Shown one piece after another: positions 9,192 to 17,964 of a stretch of 64,000 nt of DNA. The translations under genes were made by a program, and so were the position numbers. How positions within the stretch are numbered: position 1 is the first letter of the stretch; every line of letters starts with the position of its first letter. A model generated the notes under the pieces. It made no database searches, was not told the origin of the DNA, and saw only the letters and a program-made list of their open reading frames with translations. Source of the DNA: CAYSDL01 sp964429875 (GTDB taxonomy: Bacteria > Fidelibacterota > Marinisomatia > SCGC-AAA003-L08 > D37C17); the NCBI GenBank assembly GCA_964429875.1, contig CAYSDL010000002.1:5801-69800 (forward strand), written 5' to 3'.

Positions 9192-9674
9192 ATGAGGGAG
9201 TATTTCATAAACATACTAAGTATAATTGACAGTGAACATATAAAAATTTTCATATTATCAATGGCCCCAATTACAGAATTACGTTTTTCAATTCCTTATG
9301 GTATATTGATTAAAGATATGAATCCAACTGAAGTTGTACTATTATCAATAATTGGAAATATTCTTATAGGATTAATCATTGTATATATAATCGGACCAAT
9401 AATGAAATTTCTTCAAAATTTTTCAATATTTAATAATATTATAAATTATATTTTTAAAAGAACATTAAAAAAAGGAAAGATAGTAGATAGGATAAAATTT
9501 TGGGGACTCGTAATATTTGTAGGAATACCTTTTCCATTAACAGGTGTTTGGACAGGCTCTTTAGCTGCTTATCTATTTGGAATTCCTATTAAAACAACTA
9601 CTTTTGCTATTGTAATTGGTGTATTAATAAGCACAACTATAGTAACTCTCCTAACTATTATCCCAACCCTATAA
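9192..9674 (+). CDS. Small integral membrane protein, putative small multidrug export family (COG2426)
   Basis: The product is 160 residues with about four hydrophobic segments. The family signature of an early acidic/Arg pair in a membrane context (APITELRFSIPYGI) is present, as is the later GIPFPLTGVWTGSLAAYLFG motif. This pattern belongs to the Sm_multidrug_ex/COG2426 family, whose transport function is only inferred in the literature. It sits directly behind the glycosyltransferase gene and is probably translated with it. No substrate can be named. Confidence 0.75.
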   Translation: MREYFINILSIIDSEHIKIFILSMAPITELRFSIPYGILIKDMNPTEVVLLSIIGNILIGLIIVYIIGPIMKFLQNFSIFNNIINYIFKRTLKKGKIVDRIKFWGLVIFVGIPFPLTGVWTGSLAAYLFGIPIKTTTFAIVIGVLISTTIVTLLTIIPTL

Positions 9675-9702
9675 AAATTTTATTTTTAAAAAAATATTAG
9701 TA

Positions 9703-9708
9703 TATAAT
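9703..9708 (+). promoter_or_regulatory. Candidate -10 box for the cold-shock gene
   Basis: TATAAT occurs 84 bases before the cold-shock ATG in a gap between two genes. No good -35 hexamer lies at the standard distance. A start near 9715 would place both hairpins of the leader in the transcript. In AT-rich DNA such a match has limited weight. Confidence 0.3.
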
Positions 9709-9732
9709 AATTAATAACTGTAATTTTTTGTG

Positions 9733-9760
9733 GTTTACAATGTAAACACATTTTACATTG
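9733..9760 (+). promoter_or_regulatory. Structured leader of cold-shock gene: two mutually exclusive hairpins
   Basis: GTTTAC (9733-9738) and GTAAAC (9742-9747) can form a 6-bp hairpin with an AAT loop. CAATGTAAA (9738-9746) and TTTACATTG (9752-9760) can form a perfect 9-bp hairpin with a 5-base loop. They share bases 9738-9747, so only one can form at a time. The longer one ends 15 bases before the AAGGAG ribosome site (9776-9781). Temperature-dependent leaders are known for cspA-type mRNAs; a switch here is inference. The same bases could instead be a DNA operator built from TTTACA half-sites. Confidence 0.5.
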
Positions 9761-9786
9761 AGTTTTAGTAATAACAAGGAGCAAGA

Positions 9787-9996
9787 ATGAGCGACAAGCT
9801 AAAAGGTACTGTCAAATGGTTCGATGCTAGAAAAGGATACGGCTTTATAGAAAAAGAAGACGGAACAGATATATTCTGTCATTTTTCTGTAGTTAATATC
9901 GATGGATATAAAACATTAAAAGATGGACAAGCTGTAGAATTTGAAGTTGAATCAAATGATAAAGGTGAAAGAGCTACTAACGTTACCCCTCTTTAA
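9787..9996 (+). CDS. Cold-shock domain protein, CspA family
   Basis: The 69-residue protein is a single cold-shock domain of normal length. The start [20 protein letters not shown] contains RNP1 (KGYGFI), and RNP2 is seen as DIFCHF. These aromatic residues bind single-stranded RNA or DNA and melt mRNA structure. An AAGGAG ribosome site at 9776-9781 supports the start. The gene stands alone, with gaps of 112 bases upstream and 115 downstream, so it is probably monocistronic with its own promoter and structured leader. Whether it is cold-induced or constitutive cannot be told from sequence. Confidence 0.95.
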   Translation: MSDKLKGTVKWFDARKGYGFIEKEDGTDIFCHFSVVNIDGYKTLKDGQAVEFEVESNDKGERATNVTPL

Positions 9997-10111
9997 TTTT
10001 TAATCAAAATACATATAATTCTTAGAATTAATCGATTATGTTCATATCGATATTGGAATTTTATTATATAATAATTATTTACTATTTTACTTAATAAAAT
10101 ATAATGTTATT

Positions 10112-10549
10112 ATGTTGAATAAAGATAAATCAGAAAAAAAATTAAGCAAGTTACAAACAGATGTAATTAAAAATTGCGGCACAGAACCACCATTTAATAA
10201 TGAATATTGGGATAATAAAAAGGAAGGTATTTATGTTGATGTTATTAATGGTGAGCCCTTATTTTGCTCTATACATAAATTTGATTCAGGAACAGGATGG
10301 CCTTCATTTTATGATGTAATTGACCATAACAATATAACAAAGCATAATGATTTTAAATTAGGATATCAACGTACAGAAGTTAAATCTACAAAATCAAACT
10401 CTCACTTAGGACATGTTTTTGATGATGGCCCAAATAACAAACCAAGATATTGTATTAATTCCGCATCATTAAAATTTATAGCAAAAGAGGATCTGCATAA
10501 AGAAGGTTATGAACATCTGGAACATTTATTCAATAAAGATAACAAATAA
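10112..10549 (+). CDS. msrB: Peptide-methionine (R)-S-oxide reductase MsrB
   Basis: The 145-residue protein shows the MsrB core: [21 protein letters not shown] and [11 protein letters not shown], where Cys114 is the catalytic cysteine that reduces methionine-R-sulfoxide in proteins. Both CxxC pairs that hold zinc in E. coli MsrB are absent; the second is replaced by a Ser-containing stretch ([11 protein letters not shown]). The position often occupied by the resolving Cys in SGCGWPSF is Thr, so recycling may use Cys22 or Cys52 or act directly with thioredoxin. No signal peptide is seen. The stop overlaps the ATG of sdaA (TAATG), so the two genes are coupled. Confidence 0.92.
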   Translation: MLNKDKSEKKLSKLQTDVIKNCGTEPPFNNEYWDNKKEGIYVDVINGEPLFCSIHKFDSGTGWPSFYDVIDHNNITKHNDFKLGYQRTEVKSTKSNSHLGHVFDDGPNNKPRYCINSASLKFIAKEDLHKEGYEHLEHLFNKDNK

Positions 10550-11910
10550 TGTATTATAGCATATTTGAATTATTTAAAATAGGCGTTGGCCCTTCAAGTT
10601 CACATACTGTTGGACCTATAAATGCTGCAAATTTGTTTTTAAATAGTATCTTGAAATCTGAACACATTAACAACATAAAAAAAATAAATGTGGAATTAAT
10701 GGGATCTTTAGCATACACAGCACATGGACACAAAACCATTGATGGTATATTAATTGGACTAACAGGAACTTCTCCGGAGAGTGTAGATAAGAGGTCTTTT
10801 GAAAAAATTAAAAATATTAAAGATAATAAAAAAATACAGTTGACTAAAGAATGTATAATAACATTTAAACCAGATGTAGATATAATTTTAAACAAAAATA
10901 TTAATAAACGTGATAAATACAACAATGTTATGGTATTTAAATGTTTCTATTCACATAATGATGAACCATATGAAAAAACATATTATTCAATTGGCGGTGG
11001 ATTTATTGTTGAGAAAGGCATTAAAGAAAAAAGAAAATCAATTACTTTTCCTTACAATTTTAATTCATCTAATGAACTTTTAAAGTTATGCAAGGACAAT
11101 GATCTAAATATTTATGATATTATCATATCAAATGAGTTAGCATTAAATAAAAATATTAATAATTTAAATTCAAAGGTGTTAAATCTCTGGGATGTAATGA
11201 ATGATACAATAAAATCTGGCATATCCAAAACTGGAACTATTGATAAGATACTAAACGTAGAAAGACGGGCTAATAAACTTTACAATAAATTAAAAAGAAA
11301 AAATTACTATGATCCTTTAGAAGTCTTAGATTGGGTAAATATATTTGCGATATCTACATGTGAAGAAAATGCCTCAGGATCAAAAATTGTTACAGCGCCA
11401 ACAAATGGAGCGGCTGGAATTATCCCTGCAGTATTAAAATATTATAAAAAATTTACAAATGATTCAAATGACGAAGGAATCATAAGATTCCTAGCAACAT
11501 CAGCAGCTATAGGCATACTTTTCAAAAACAATTCTAGTATATCTGGAGCTGAAGTTGGATGTCAAGGAGAGGTAGGCGTTGCATGTTCTATGGCAGCAGC
11601 AGGTCTTACGGCTGCTCTTGGTGGTACTTCAATGCAGATAGAAAATGCTGCTGAAATTGGGATGGAACACAATTTAGGTCTTACATGCGACCCAATAAAA
11701 GGCCTTGTTCAAATACCATGTATTGAAAGAAATTCTATGGGTGCAATTAAAGCAATTAATGCTTCAAGACTTGCTCTAAGTGGAAGCGGTGAACATAAAG
11801 TAACATTAGATCAAGTTATTAAAACTATGAATGAAACTGGAAAATCAATGAACAGCATATATAAGGAAACAGCTTTAGGTGGACTAGCTGTAAATGTAAT
11901 TGAATGTTGA
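10549..11910 (+). CDS. sdaA: L-serine ammonia-lyase, iron-sulfur, single chain
   Basis: At 453 residues this is the fused one-chain form (beta plus alpha domains). The N-terminal [10 protein letters not shown] motif is at 14-23, and the catalytic domain has [20 protein letters not shown]. The Cys residues in [18 protein letters not shown] and QIPCIERN are the expected ligands of the [4Fe-4S] cluster. It deaminates L-serine to pyruvate and ammonia in the cytoplasm. Translation is probably coupled to msrB upstream (TAATG), and its stop overlaps the next ATG by 7 bases. The cluster is oxygen-sensitive in known enzymes, which may explain pairing with an oxidation-repair gene; that link is inference. 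Confidence 0.95.
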   Translation: MYYSIFELFKIGVGPSSSHTVGPINAANLFLNSILKSEHINNIKKINVELMGSLAYTAHGHKTIDGILIGLTGTSPESVDKRSFEKIKNIKDNKKIQLTKECIITFKPDVDIILNKNINKRDKYNNVMVFKCFYSHNDEPYEKTYYSIGGGFIVEKGIKEKRKSITFPYNFNSSNELLKLCKDNDLNIYDIIISNELALNKNINNLNSKVLNLWDVMNDTIKSGISKTGTIDKILNVERRANKLYNKLKRKNYYDPLEVLDWVNIFAISTCEENASGSKIVTAPTNGAAGIIPAVLKYYKKFTNDSNDEGIIRFLATSAAIGILFKNNSSISGAEVGCQGEVGVACSMAAAGLTAALGGTSMQIENAAEIGMEHNLGLTCDPIKGLVQIPCIERNSMGAIKAINASRLALSGSGEHKVTLDQVIKTMNETGKSMNSIYKETALGGLAVNVIEC

Positions 11911-14534
11911 ACATCAAAAATGAATTAATAATTCTATCAGTAGTATCAATAGTTATAATCTTTATTTCAATTAATTTTAATGATAATGAAAGAAAATCAT
12001 ACGAAAATTTTCTATTAAATAAATATAAAGATATACCAAGTTATAGCAAAGAAGAATTAAAGAATATCCCTAAACCCGAACATCCAGATTTAGCCTCTTA
12101 TCAAAATTATTTTATGACTTTAGATCCTGCGCTTGGAATTGTCCCATTAGAAAGATTAAAAGAAGCATTTAACTATACCATTTCATTAAATCCCGACAAT
12201 AGATCTATAAGCTGGACAAACACTATGTCAAACATGGGAGGCAGAACAAGATGTTTAAAGTATGATCCCAGTGATTCTGATAGAAAGAAAGTATGGGCAG
12301 GTGGTGTTACTGGTGGACTATGGTATAACAATGACATTACAGATGAAACATCATTATGGAACAATGTTGATGACCTTTGGGACAACCTAGTTGTGAGCAG
12401 TATAGCATTCGATCCTAATAATCCAGATATAATATATGTTGGTACAGGTGAAGCTAATACAGCCATTATCACCTATCGTGAAAGTTCTGGAAGAGGCATA
12501 GGATTATGGAAAAGTGTTGATGGAGGGATAAATTGGACATTACTAGAATCAACATCAAATTTTGCTTATATAACAGATATTGAAATAAATAACAATTCTG
12601 ATGTTTATATAGGTGTTGTCTCTGGTACATATTATGGAGTACATGAAAGTTTGCCAAGCGATGGATTGTATAAATCAAACAATGGTGGAATCACATGGGA
12701 ACAGGTATTACCTAATATCCCAAATGATAATACTCCTTACGCAGTTTCTGATATTGAAATTACATCTGACAGCAAAATTTTTATTGGCACAATGAAAAAT
12801 ATTAATGGAAATGGTGGTTCATTTATTCTACATAGTGAATCCGGTGATATTGGAACCTGGGTTACTTACAGCGATATTAACAACATTATACTTAATCAAG
12901 AAGAATTTAATATCCCGGGTAGAGTCGTTGTAACATCATCAATAACTAACCCAAACATATTATATGCTGTATTTGGATCTGGATATGTAAATAATTATGG
13001 ATTTAATTATTCTTATGGAAACCATATAATTAAATCAGAAAACGCTGGTCAATCATGGACATTAACTAACATACCTAACAATTACGACAATCATACTTGG
13101 GCTACTCTTGCATGGCATGCCTTGACTATCGAAATTGATCCCATTGATGAAAACACCCTATATGTAGGCGGTTTAGACTTACATAAATCAACTAATAGTG
13201 GCAATTCATGGACAAAGCTCTCAAATTGGGCCCTTATGTATGAGGGTGGAGGGGATCAATATGTTCATGCCGATATTCATTCAATAACCTTTAGAAATAA
13301 TAGCTCAAATGAATTTACTGTCACATCAGATGGAGGTATATTTCATACAATAAATGCTTCTTCAGAAAATATAATCTTTTCTGAACATAATAATGGCTAC
13401 AATACTTTACAATATTACACAGGCGCTATATATCCAGAATCTAATAATAATATTTTTATTGGTGGACTCCAGGATAATGGAACATTGTTATATTCCGATC
13501 AGAATATATATGAATTTCCTGGTGGCGCATTAACAACTAATAATATGATAAGTGGGGGAGATGGAGCATATTGCTTTTGGGATAAAAATGAACCAGAAAT
13601 ATTACTTACATCAACTTATTATAATAGATATTATTTATTTATTAATGGTGTTTATACAAACTATTTCAATGGAAATAATGGAATCTTTATCAATCCTGCA
13701 GATTATGATTTTAATACAAATAAATTATATGCTAATGCTGTTAGATTTGATGGAACTGCTCAAAATCGACTTTTTGTTATTTCAAATGTAGATTCAAACC
13801 CTACAGAAGGAAATATAAATCTTTCTACCAATACTGGAGTCCCTTTTTCACATATAAAATATTCGCATCATTCAGAAGATGATGCTACACTATTTGTAAG
13901 CTCACAATCTGGATATCTTTATAAGGTAGAATTTGATGATGATGATTTTATTGTAAATAATATTACAGGCAATGATTTTCCAAATGGAAATATTTCTTCT
14001 ATATCTATTGGAGGTTCTGAAGATACTCTTCTTGTAACATTTTCTAATTATGGCACACCTTCATTATGGTTAACAACTAATGGTGGAGACGCCTGGGAAA
14101 ATAAAGATGGGAATTTACCTGATATGCCCATAAGATCTTCATTGTTTCATCCTCAATCTTCTTTAAATGCATTAATTGCAACAGAAATCGGAGTATGGGG
14201 GACATCAAACATCCTTAATGAAAATGTATCTTGGTCACCGTATTCAAATGGTCTTGCAAATGTAAGAGTAGATATGTTAAATATTCGAAGTTCTGATAAT
14301 ATGGTTTTAGCATCAACTCATGGAAGAGGTCAGTTTTATGGTATCTATGAAGCAGTTCAAGATATATATCTTGGTGATATAAACTATGATAATGAACTAA
14401 ATGTTTTAGATGTTGTTTTGCTCGTTAATATGATCTTAGATGATTCATTTAATATAAGTGGCGATTTAAATAGTGATATGCTAAATAATGTGCTAGATGT
14501 AGTTTTACTTGTAAATTTAATATTGAATAATTAA
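11904..14534 (+). CDS. Large secreted BNR/Asp-box beta-propeller protein with dockerin-like tail
   Basis: The 876-residue product has an N-terminal membrane or signal segment (residues 7-24). Asp-box-like turns follow throughout (KSVDGGINWTLL, KSNNGGITWEQV, KSENAGQSWTL, KSTNSGNSWTKL, LTTNGGDAWEN). These place it in the sialidase/VPS10/WD40-like beta-propeller superfamily of exo-acting or carbohydrate-binding proteins. The catalytic residues of true sialidases were not identified, so enzymatic activity is uncertain. The C terminus carries two dockerin-like repeats (GDINYDNELNVLD, GDLNSDMLNNVLD). It overlaps sdaA by 7 bases, an odd partner for a secreted protein. It most likely acts outside the cell or on the outer membrane. 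Confidence 0.82.
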   Translation: MLNIKNELIILSVVSIVIIFISINFNDNERKSYENFLLNKYKDIPSYSKEELKNIPKPEHPDLASYQNYFMTLDPALGIVPLERLKEAFNYTISLNPDNRSISWTNTMSNMGGRTRCLKYDPSDSDRKKVWAGGVTGGLWYNNDITDETSLWNNVDDLWDNLVVSSIAFDPNNPDIIYVGTGEANTAIITYRESSGRGIGLWKSVDGGINWTLLESTSNFAYITDIEINNNSDVYIGVVSGTYYGVHESLPSDGLYKSNNGGITWEQVLPNIPNDNTPYAVSDIEITSDSKIFIGTMKNINGNGGSFILHSESGDIGTWVTYSDINNIILNQEEFNIPGRVVVTSSITNPNILYAVFGSGYVNNYGFNYSYGNHIIKSENAGQSWTLTNIPNNYDNHTWATLAWHALTIEIDPIDENTLYVGGLDLHKSTNSGNSWTKLSNWALMYEGGGDQYVHADIHSITFRNNSSNEFTVTSDGGIFHTINASSENIIFSEHNNGYNTLQYYTGAIYPESNNNIFIGGLQDNGTLLYSDQNIYEFPGGALTTNNMISGGDGAYCFWDKNEPEILLTSTYYNRYYLFINGVYTNYFNGNNGIFINPADYDFNTNKLYANAVRFDGTAQNRLFVISNVDSNPTEGNINLSTNTGVPFSHIKYSHHSEDDATLFVSSQSGYLYKVEFDDDDFIVNNITGNDFPNGNISSISIGGSEDTLLVTFSNYGTPSLWLTTNGGDAWENKDGNLPDMPIRSSLFHPQSSLNALIATEIGVWGTSNILNENVSWSPYSNGLANVRVDMLNIRSSDNMVLASTHGRGQFYGIYEAVQDIYLGDINYDNELNVLDVVLLVNMILDDSFNISGDLNSDMLNNVLDVVLLVNLILNN

Positions 14535-14543
14535 TATAATATT

Positions 14544-14885
14544 ATGTCAACAATATTTAATAAAATTATAAATAAAGAAATTAATGCTAATATTTTATAT
14601 GAAGATGATATTTGCATAGCATTTTACGACATATCGCCACAGGCACCAATTCATTTTCTTATAATCCCTAAAAAAGAAATTAAAACTATAAATAATATTA
14701 AAAATGAAGATAAAGATATGATTGGACATTTATTTATTATAGCTAAGGATTTAGCTAGAAAATTAAACATTAATGAAGATGGTTATAGAATTGTATTTAA
14801 TTGCAATGAAAATGCTGGACAAACTGTATTTCACATACATATGCATGTATTAGGGGGGAGGAAATTATTATGGCCTCCAGGATAA
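14544..14885 (+). CDS. HIT-family (HINT-like) nucleotide-binding protein
   Basis: The 113-residue protein matches bacterial HinT in length and motifs. The N-terminal FNKIINKEINANILYEDD block is present, and the histidine triad HIHMH is at 97-101, followed by the C-terminal LGGRKLLWPPG block. HinT-type enzymes hydrolyse AMP-lysine or AMP-NH2 phosphoramidates and may clear adenylated intermediates. It ends 16 bases inside the downstream phosphoglycerate mutase gene, so the two are co-translated. Cytoplasmic. Confidence 0.93.
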   Translation: MSTIFNKIINKEINANILYEDDICIAFYDISPQAPIHFLIIPKKEIKTINNIKNEDKDMIGHLFIIAKDLARKLNINEDGYRIVFNCNENAGQTVFHIHMHVLGGRKLLWPPG

Positions 14886-15550
14886 ATACGGGAAGATTGA
14901 TATTAGTAAGACATGGTCAATCGATATATAATCTTGAAAATAGATTTACTGGATGGAAGGATGTTCCTCTAACAAAACTTGGAGAAAAAGAAGCACATCA
15001 AGCTGGAAAATTATTATCCAATATCAATTTTAGTTTTGCATTTACTTCGAAGTTAAAAAGAGCACAAAATACATTAAATACTATTCTTAGTTACAACAAA
15101 TCTAACCCAGAAATAATTGAAAATATTGCTTTAAATGAAAGGGATTATGGTGATTTGATCGGACAAAATAAATCAGAAGCGGCACTAAAATTTGGAAATA
15201 AACAAGTACAAATATGGAGAAGAAGTTACGACACGCCACCACCTGGTGGTGAGTCATTAAAAATGACCTGCGATCGAACTGTGCCATATTTTAAAAAACA
15301 TATACTTTCTAAAATACCAAACAATAATATTATTATCTCAGCACACGGGAACAGTATCCGGGCTATTATAAAATATTTATTTAATTATAATAAAAATGAT
15401 ATATTAAAAACAGAAGTTGGCTGGTGTGAGCCTTGGATTATTGTATTACATGATAATAAGGTTCAAAAATTTAATATTCTAAATAGAGAAGGAAGTAAAA
15501 GCATGAGTTTTATTCCAAAAGATCCTATATTATCAACGGAGGTGAAATGA
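14870..15550 (+). CDS. gpmA: 2,3-bisphosphoglycerate-dependent phosphoglycerate mutase
   Basis: The 226-residue protein carries the histidine phosphatase signature RLILVRHGQSIYN, with phospho-acceptor His15. The GpmA-specific block FTGWKDVPLTKLG, the NERDYGDLIGQNK motif and PPPGGESLKMT follow, and a second catalytic His lies in SAHGNSIRAI. It interconverts 3- and 2-phosphoglycerate in glycolysis and gluconeogenesis. The start overlaps the HIT gene by 16 bases; the stop overlaps the next ATG (ATGA). The length is slightly short of E. coli GpmA (250), as in many non-proteobacterial forms. Confidence 0.95.
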   Translation: MASRINTGRLILVRHGQSIYNLENRFTGWKDVPLTKLGEKEAHQAGKLLSNINFSFAFTSKLKRAQNTLNTILSYNKSNPEIIENIALNERDYGDLIGQNKSEAALKFGNKQVQIWRRSYDTPPPGGESLKMTCDRTVPYFKKHILSKIPNNNIIISAHGNSIRAIIKYLFNYNKNDILKTEVGWCEPWIIVLHDNKVQKFNILNREGSKSMSFIPKDPILSTEVK

Positions 15551-16269
15551 AAATTTTATTACTTATATTAACATTAGCTTATTGCTCAGAAGAAACGACA
15601 AATAAATATTTTGGTGGATGGCCTATTAATGAGTCTAAAGATGATATTATTGGATCGGATCTCGATTATGATTGTCCAAATAGTATAGGATGTGAATGTA
15701 ATAATAATCAAGATTGTATTAATAAAAATTGTATCAAATCACCACGTGGATCATTTTGCTATCCCAAAACAGGTGATATATTCCCAGAATTTATATCAAT
15801 AGACCAATACGATGAGCTCGTAAATATATATGATTTTGCAAATCAAGGTAAATATATTTTAATCGAATTAGGTACAGCCTGGTGCTCTCCTTGTAATATC
15901 TTAGCAAATTGGCTTGCCTATGATGATAAAGAAATCACAACAAAAAGCTTTTGGAAACCAGAATATCAGAAAATATATGATATGGTACATAATGGTGATA
16001 TTTACTTTATAACAATTTTATATGAAGATGAAAACAGAAATAATGCAACCTATGATACTATATATGAATGGTTTGATAATTATCCTGATGAAAGCATTCC
16101 TTTATTAATTGATTCTAATAAATCATTACATACTTGGGCTAAACCAACTGGCATTCCAGCTATCACTTTATTAGATGATAATATGAAGATTGTAAATTTT
16201 TCATCAAGAGGTTTAAATGAATCATTTGATATCTTACTTACACTAATAAACAACGATGAAAACAAATAA
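15547..16269 (+). CDS. Secreted thioredoxin-fold protein with Cys-rich N-terminal region
   Basis: A short hydrophobic leader (residues 1-12) is followed by Cys13; the surrounding LTLAYC is a weak lipobox because Tyr is at -1. Residues 43-71 hold six more Cys ([21 protein letters not shown]), an EGF-like or disulfide-knotted spacing. The thioredoxin-like domain has the redox motif AWCSPCN (113-116) and a cis-Pro in TGIPAITLL. It probably works in the periplasm as a disulfide reductase or oxidase, like TlpA/ResA relatives. ATGA overlap with gpmA and a 14-base overlap with the xer gene indicate one transcript. Partner proteins are unknown. Confidence 0.78.
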   Translation: MKILLLILTLAYCSEETTNKYFGGWPINESKDDIIGSDLDYDCPNSIGCECNNNQDCINKNCIKSPRGSFCYPKTGDIFPEFISIDQYDELVNIYDFANQGKYILIELGTAWCSPCNILANWLAYDDKEITTKSFWKPEYQKIYDMVHNGDIYFITILYEDENRNNATYDTIYEWFDNYPDESIPLLIDSNKSLHTWAKPTGIPAITLLDDNMKIVNFSSRGLNESFDILLTLINNDENK

Positions 16270-17179
16270 TCTTTTATATAATGAAACAAAACTATATCTA
16301 GCTTATCTTCAATTTGAAAGAAAATTATCCATAAATACTATTAATGCGTATTGGCTTGATTTAAAATTTTATATCAATTATTTAAATGAAGCTTACAATA
16401 TAGATGATTTCAACAATATTAAAAGGACACATTTAAAAAACTATATTCAGTCATTAAGTAAAATAAAAAATAATACAACAAAAGAAAATGCTACTTTAAA
16501 TCGCACTGTATCTAGTATCAAAAATTTTCATAAATATTTATTATTAAATAATAAATGTAAAAACGACCCTTCTAAAGTTTTAAAGTCAATAAAATTAAAA
16601 CAAACACTTCCAAAAATTTTAAATGTTGAAGAAATTGACTCTATTGTTAATTCAATCGACGAATTATCAAAAAATGGAATTAGAGACAAATCAATTATTA
16701 TGATTTTATATTCTAGTGGGCTTAGAGTATCTGAGCTTATTAATTTAACTTTGACTAATTTCTTTATCGAAGAGGAAATATTGCGCATCATAGGCAAGGG
16801 AGACAAAGAACGAATAGTTCCTATAGGCTATAAAGCAAAAATTGTTTTATTAAAATATATAAATGAAATTAGACCACAATATTCTAAACGAAGCGAAACT
16901 AAAGGAATAATATTATTAAGTAATAGAGGCAAACCATTATCAAGAAAAACAGTATGGAATATTATAAAAAGAGTTGTTAATAATTCAGACATACATAAAG
17001 ATATATCACCTCATACATTTAGACATAGCTTTGCATCTCATTTACTCGAAGGTGGGGCAGATTTAAGAGTTGTTCAAGAACTATTAGGGCATTCAAGTAT
17101 ATCAACAACGCAAATATATACTCACTTAGATAAATCATATTTAAAAGAAATTCATAAAGAATTTCATCCTCGAGGTTAA
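16256..17179 (+). CDS. Tyrosine recombinase XerC/XerD-like
   Basis: The 307-residue protein has a SAM-like N-terminal core-binding domain (about 8-100) and a full catalytic set. These residues are Arg157 (SSGLRVSEL), Lys181 ([10 protein letters not shown]), His253 and Arg256 ([12 protein letters not shown]), His279 (LLGHSSIST) and the Tyr288 nucleophile (IYTHLD). The C terminus EFHPRG resembles the XerD/XerC ending. It should resolve chromosome dimers at dif with FtsK. XerC and XerD cannot be told apart here, and some lineages use a single Xer. No mobile-element genes are nearby, and it sits between housekeeping genes, so a phage integrase is unlikely. Confidence 0.9.
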   Translation: MKTNNLLYNETKLYLAYLQFERKLSINTINAYWLDLKFYINYLNEAYNIDDFNNIKRTHLKNYIQSLSKIKNNTTKENATLNRTVSSIKNFHKYLLLNNKCKNDPSKVLKSIKLKQTLPKILNVEEIDSIVNSIDELSKNGIRDKSIIMILYSSGLRVSELINLTLTNFFIEEEILRIIGKGDKERIVPIGYKAKIVLLKYINEIRPQYSKRSETKGIILLSNRGKPLSRKTVWNIIKRVVNNSDIHKDISPHTFRHSFASHLLEGGADLRVVQELLGHSSISTTQIYTHLDKSYLKEIHKEFHPRG

Positions 17180-17181
17180 TT

Positions 17182-17841
17182 GTGGGAATAATTCGATATT
17201 TAGATAGTGATCCAATTTTATTTATATCTTTAGTGATATGTTTAATATTTTCTTTATGTTTTCATGAATATGCTCATGGTATTACAGCATATTATTATGG
17301 TGATGATACAGCATATAATTACGGCAGATTAACTTTGAATCCACTAGCACATTTAGATCCAATTGGTTCTTTAATGATATTATTTATTGGAATAGGATAT
17401 GCAAAACCTGTGCCAGTAAATCAAAGCAAACTAAAGAATCCACGTTCTGATATTATTAAAGTTGCTGCTGCAGGACCCATATCAAACTTAATACTATGTT
17501 TTCTTGGCATATTAACATTTCATATTATCAAAGCAACTCCTGGAAATACAATTTATTTGTTCCTTCAAATATTTATTTCAATTAATGCTGCTCTTGCAGT
17601 GTTTAATTTAATACCAGTTTACCCTTTAGATGGAGGTCAAATATTTGGGAATTTATTTATAAACAAATATCCAAATATATCAAGGAATCTATTAATATAT
17701 GGTCCAAAAGCACTCTTAGCTGTAATATTAATTGGATTATTAACCGGATATTCAATTTTATGGGTAATAATAGGTCCAATTATTGAGTTCATAATAAATT
17801 CATTTGAAACTATAATAATATTATTTTTAAGCATATTTTAA
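17182..17841 (+). CDS. Site-2 protease family zinc metallopeptidase (M50B)
   Basis: The 219-residue membrane protein starts at GTG, two bases after the xer stop. The zinc motif HEYAH is at residues 28-32 (CFHEYAHGITAY), and the third ligand lies in NLIPVYPLDGGQ (Asp150). It has about five or six membrane segments and no PDZ domain, so it matches the short SpoIVFB/YwhC-like group rather than RseP. Such enzymes cut transmembrane proteins within the bilayer; the substrate is unknown. A 40-residue membrane ORF begins at the next base. Confidence 0.9.
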   Translation: MGIIRYLDSDPILFISLVICLIFSLCFHEYAHGITAYYYGDDTAYNYGRLTLNPLAHLDPIGSLMILFIGIGYAKPVPVNQSKLKNPRSDIIKVAAAGPISNLILCFLGILTFHIIKATPGNTIYLFLQIFISINAALAVFNLIPVYPLDGGQIFGNLFINKYPNISRNLLIYGPKALLAVILIGLLTGYSILWVIIGPIIEFIINSFETIIILFLSIF

Positions 17842-17964
17842 ATGAATTTTAAACAACTAAGAGATAATAGTTGGAAGTATACTGCAAATTATAAAAAACT
17901 TTTTATCAATATTTGCATATTAATAGTTATAATCATATTAATTAATTATATAGGGAAGATATGA
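17842..17964 (+). CDS. Small 40-residue single-pass membrane protein
   Basis: This short frame starts at ATG immediately after the TAA of the site-2 protease gene. It ends in TGA overlapping the ftcD start (ATGA), the same coupling used by other genes in this operon. The product begins with a polar basic part (MNFKQLRDNSWKYTANYKK), followed by one hydrophobic helix from about residue 20 to 37, ending in GKI. The fit between both neighbours argues that it is translated. I do not recognise a family; a small regulator or subunit of a membrane complex is possible. Confidence 0.55.
   Translation: MNFKQLRDNSWKYTANYKKLFINICILIVIIILINYIGKI

Noticed and set aside
16256..17179. Phage or integron integrase
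   Set aside because: The recombinase has XerC/XerD length and ending, overlaps housekeeping genes, and no att repeats, phage genes or cassette array are visible.
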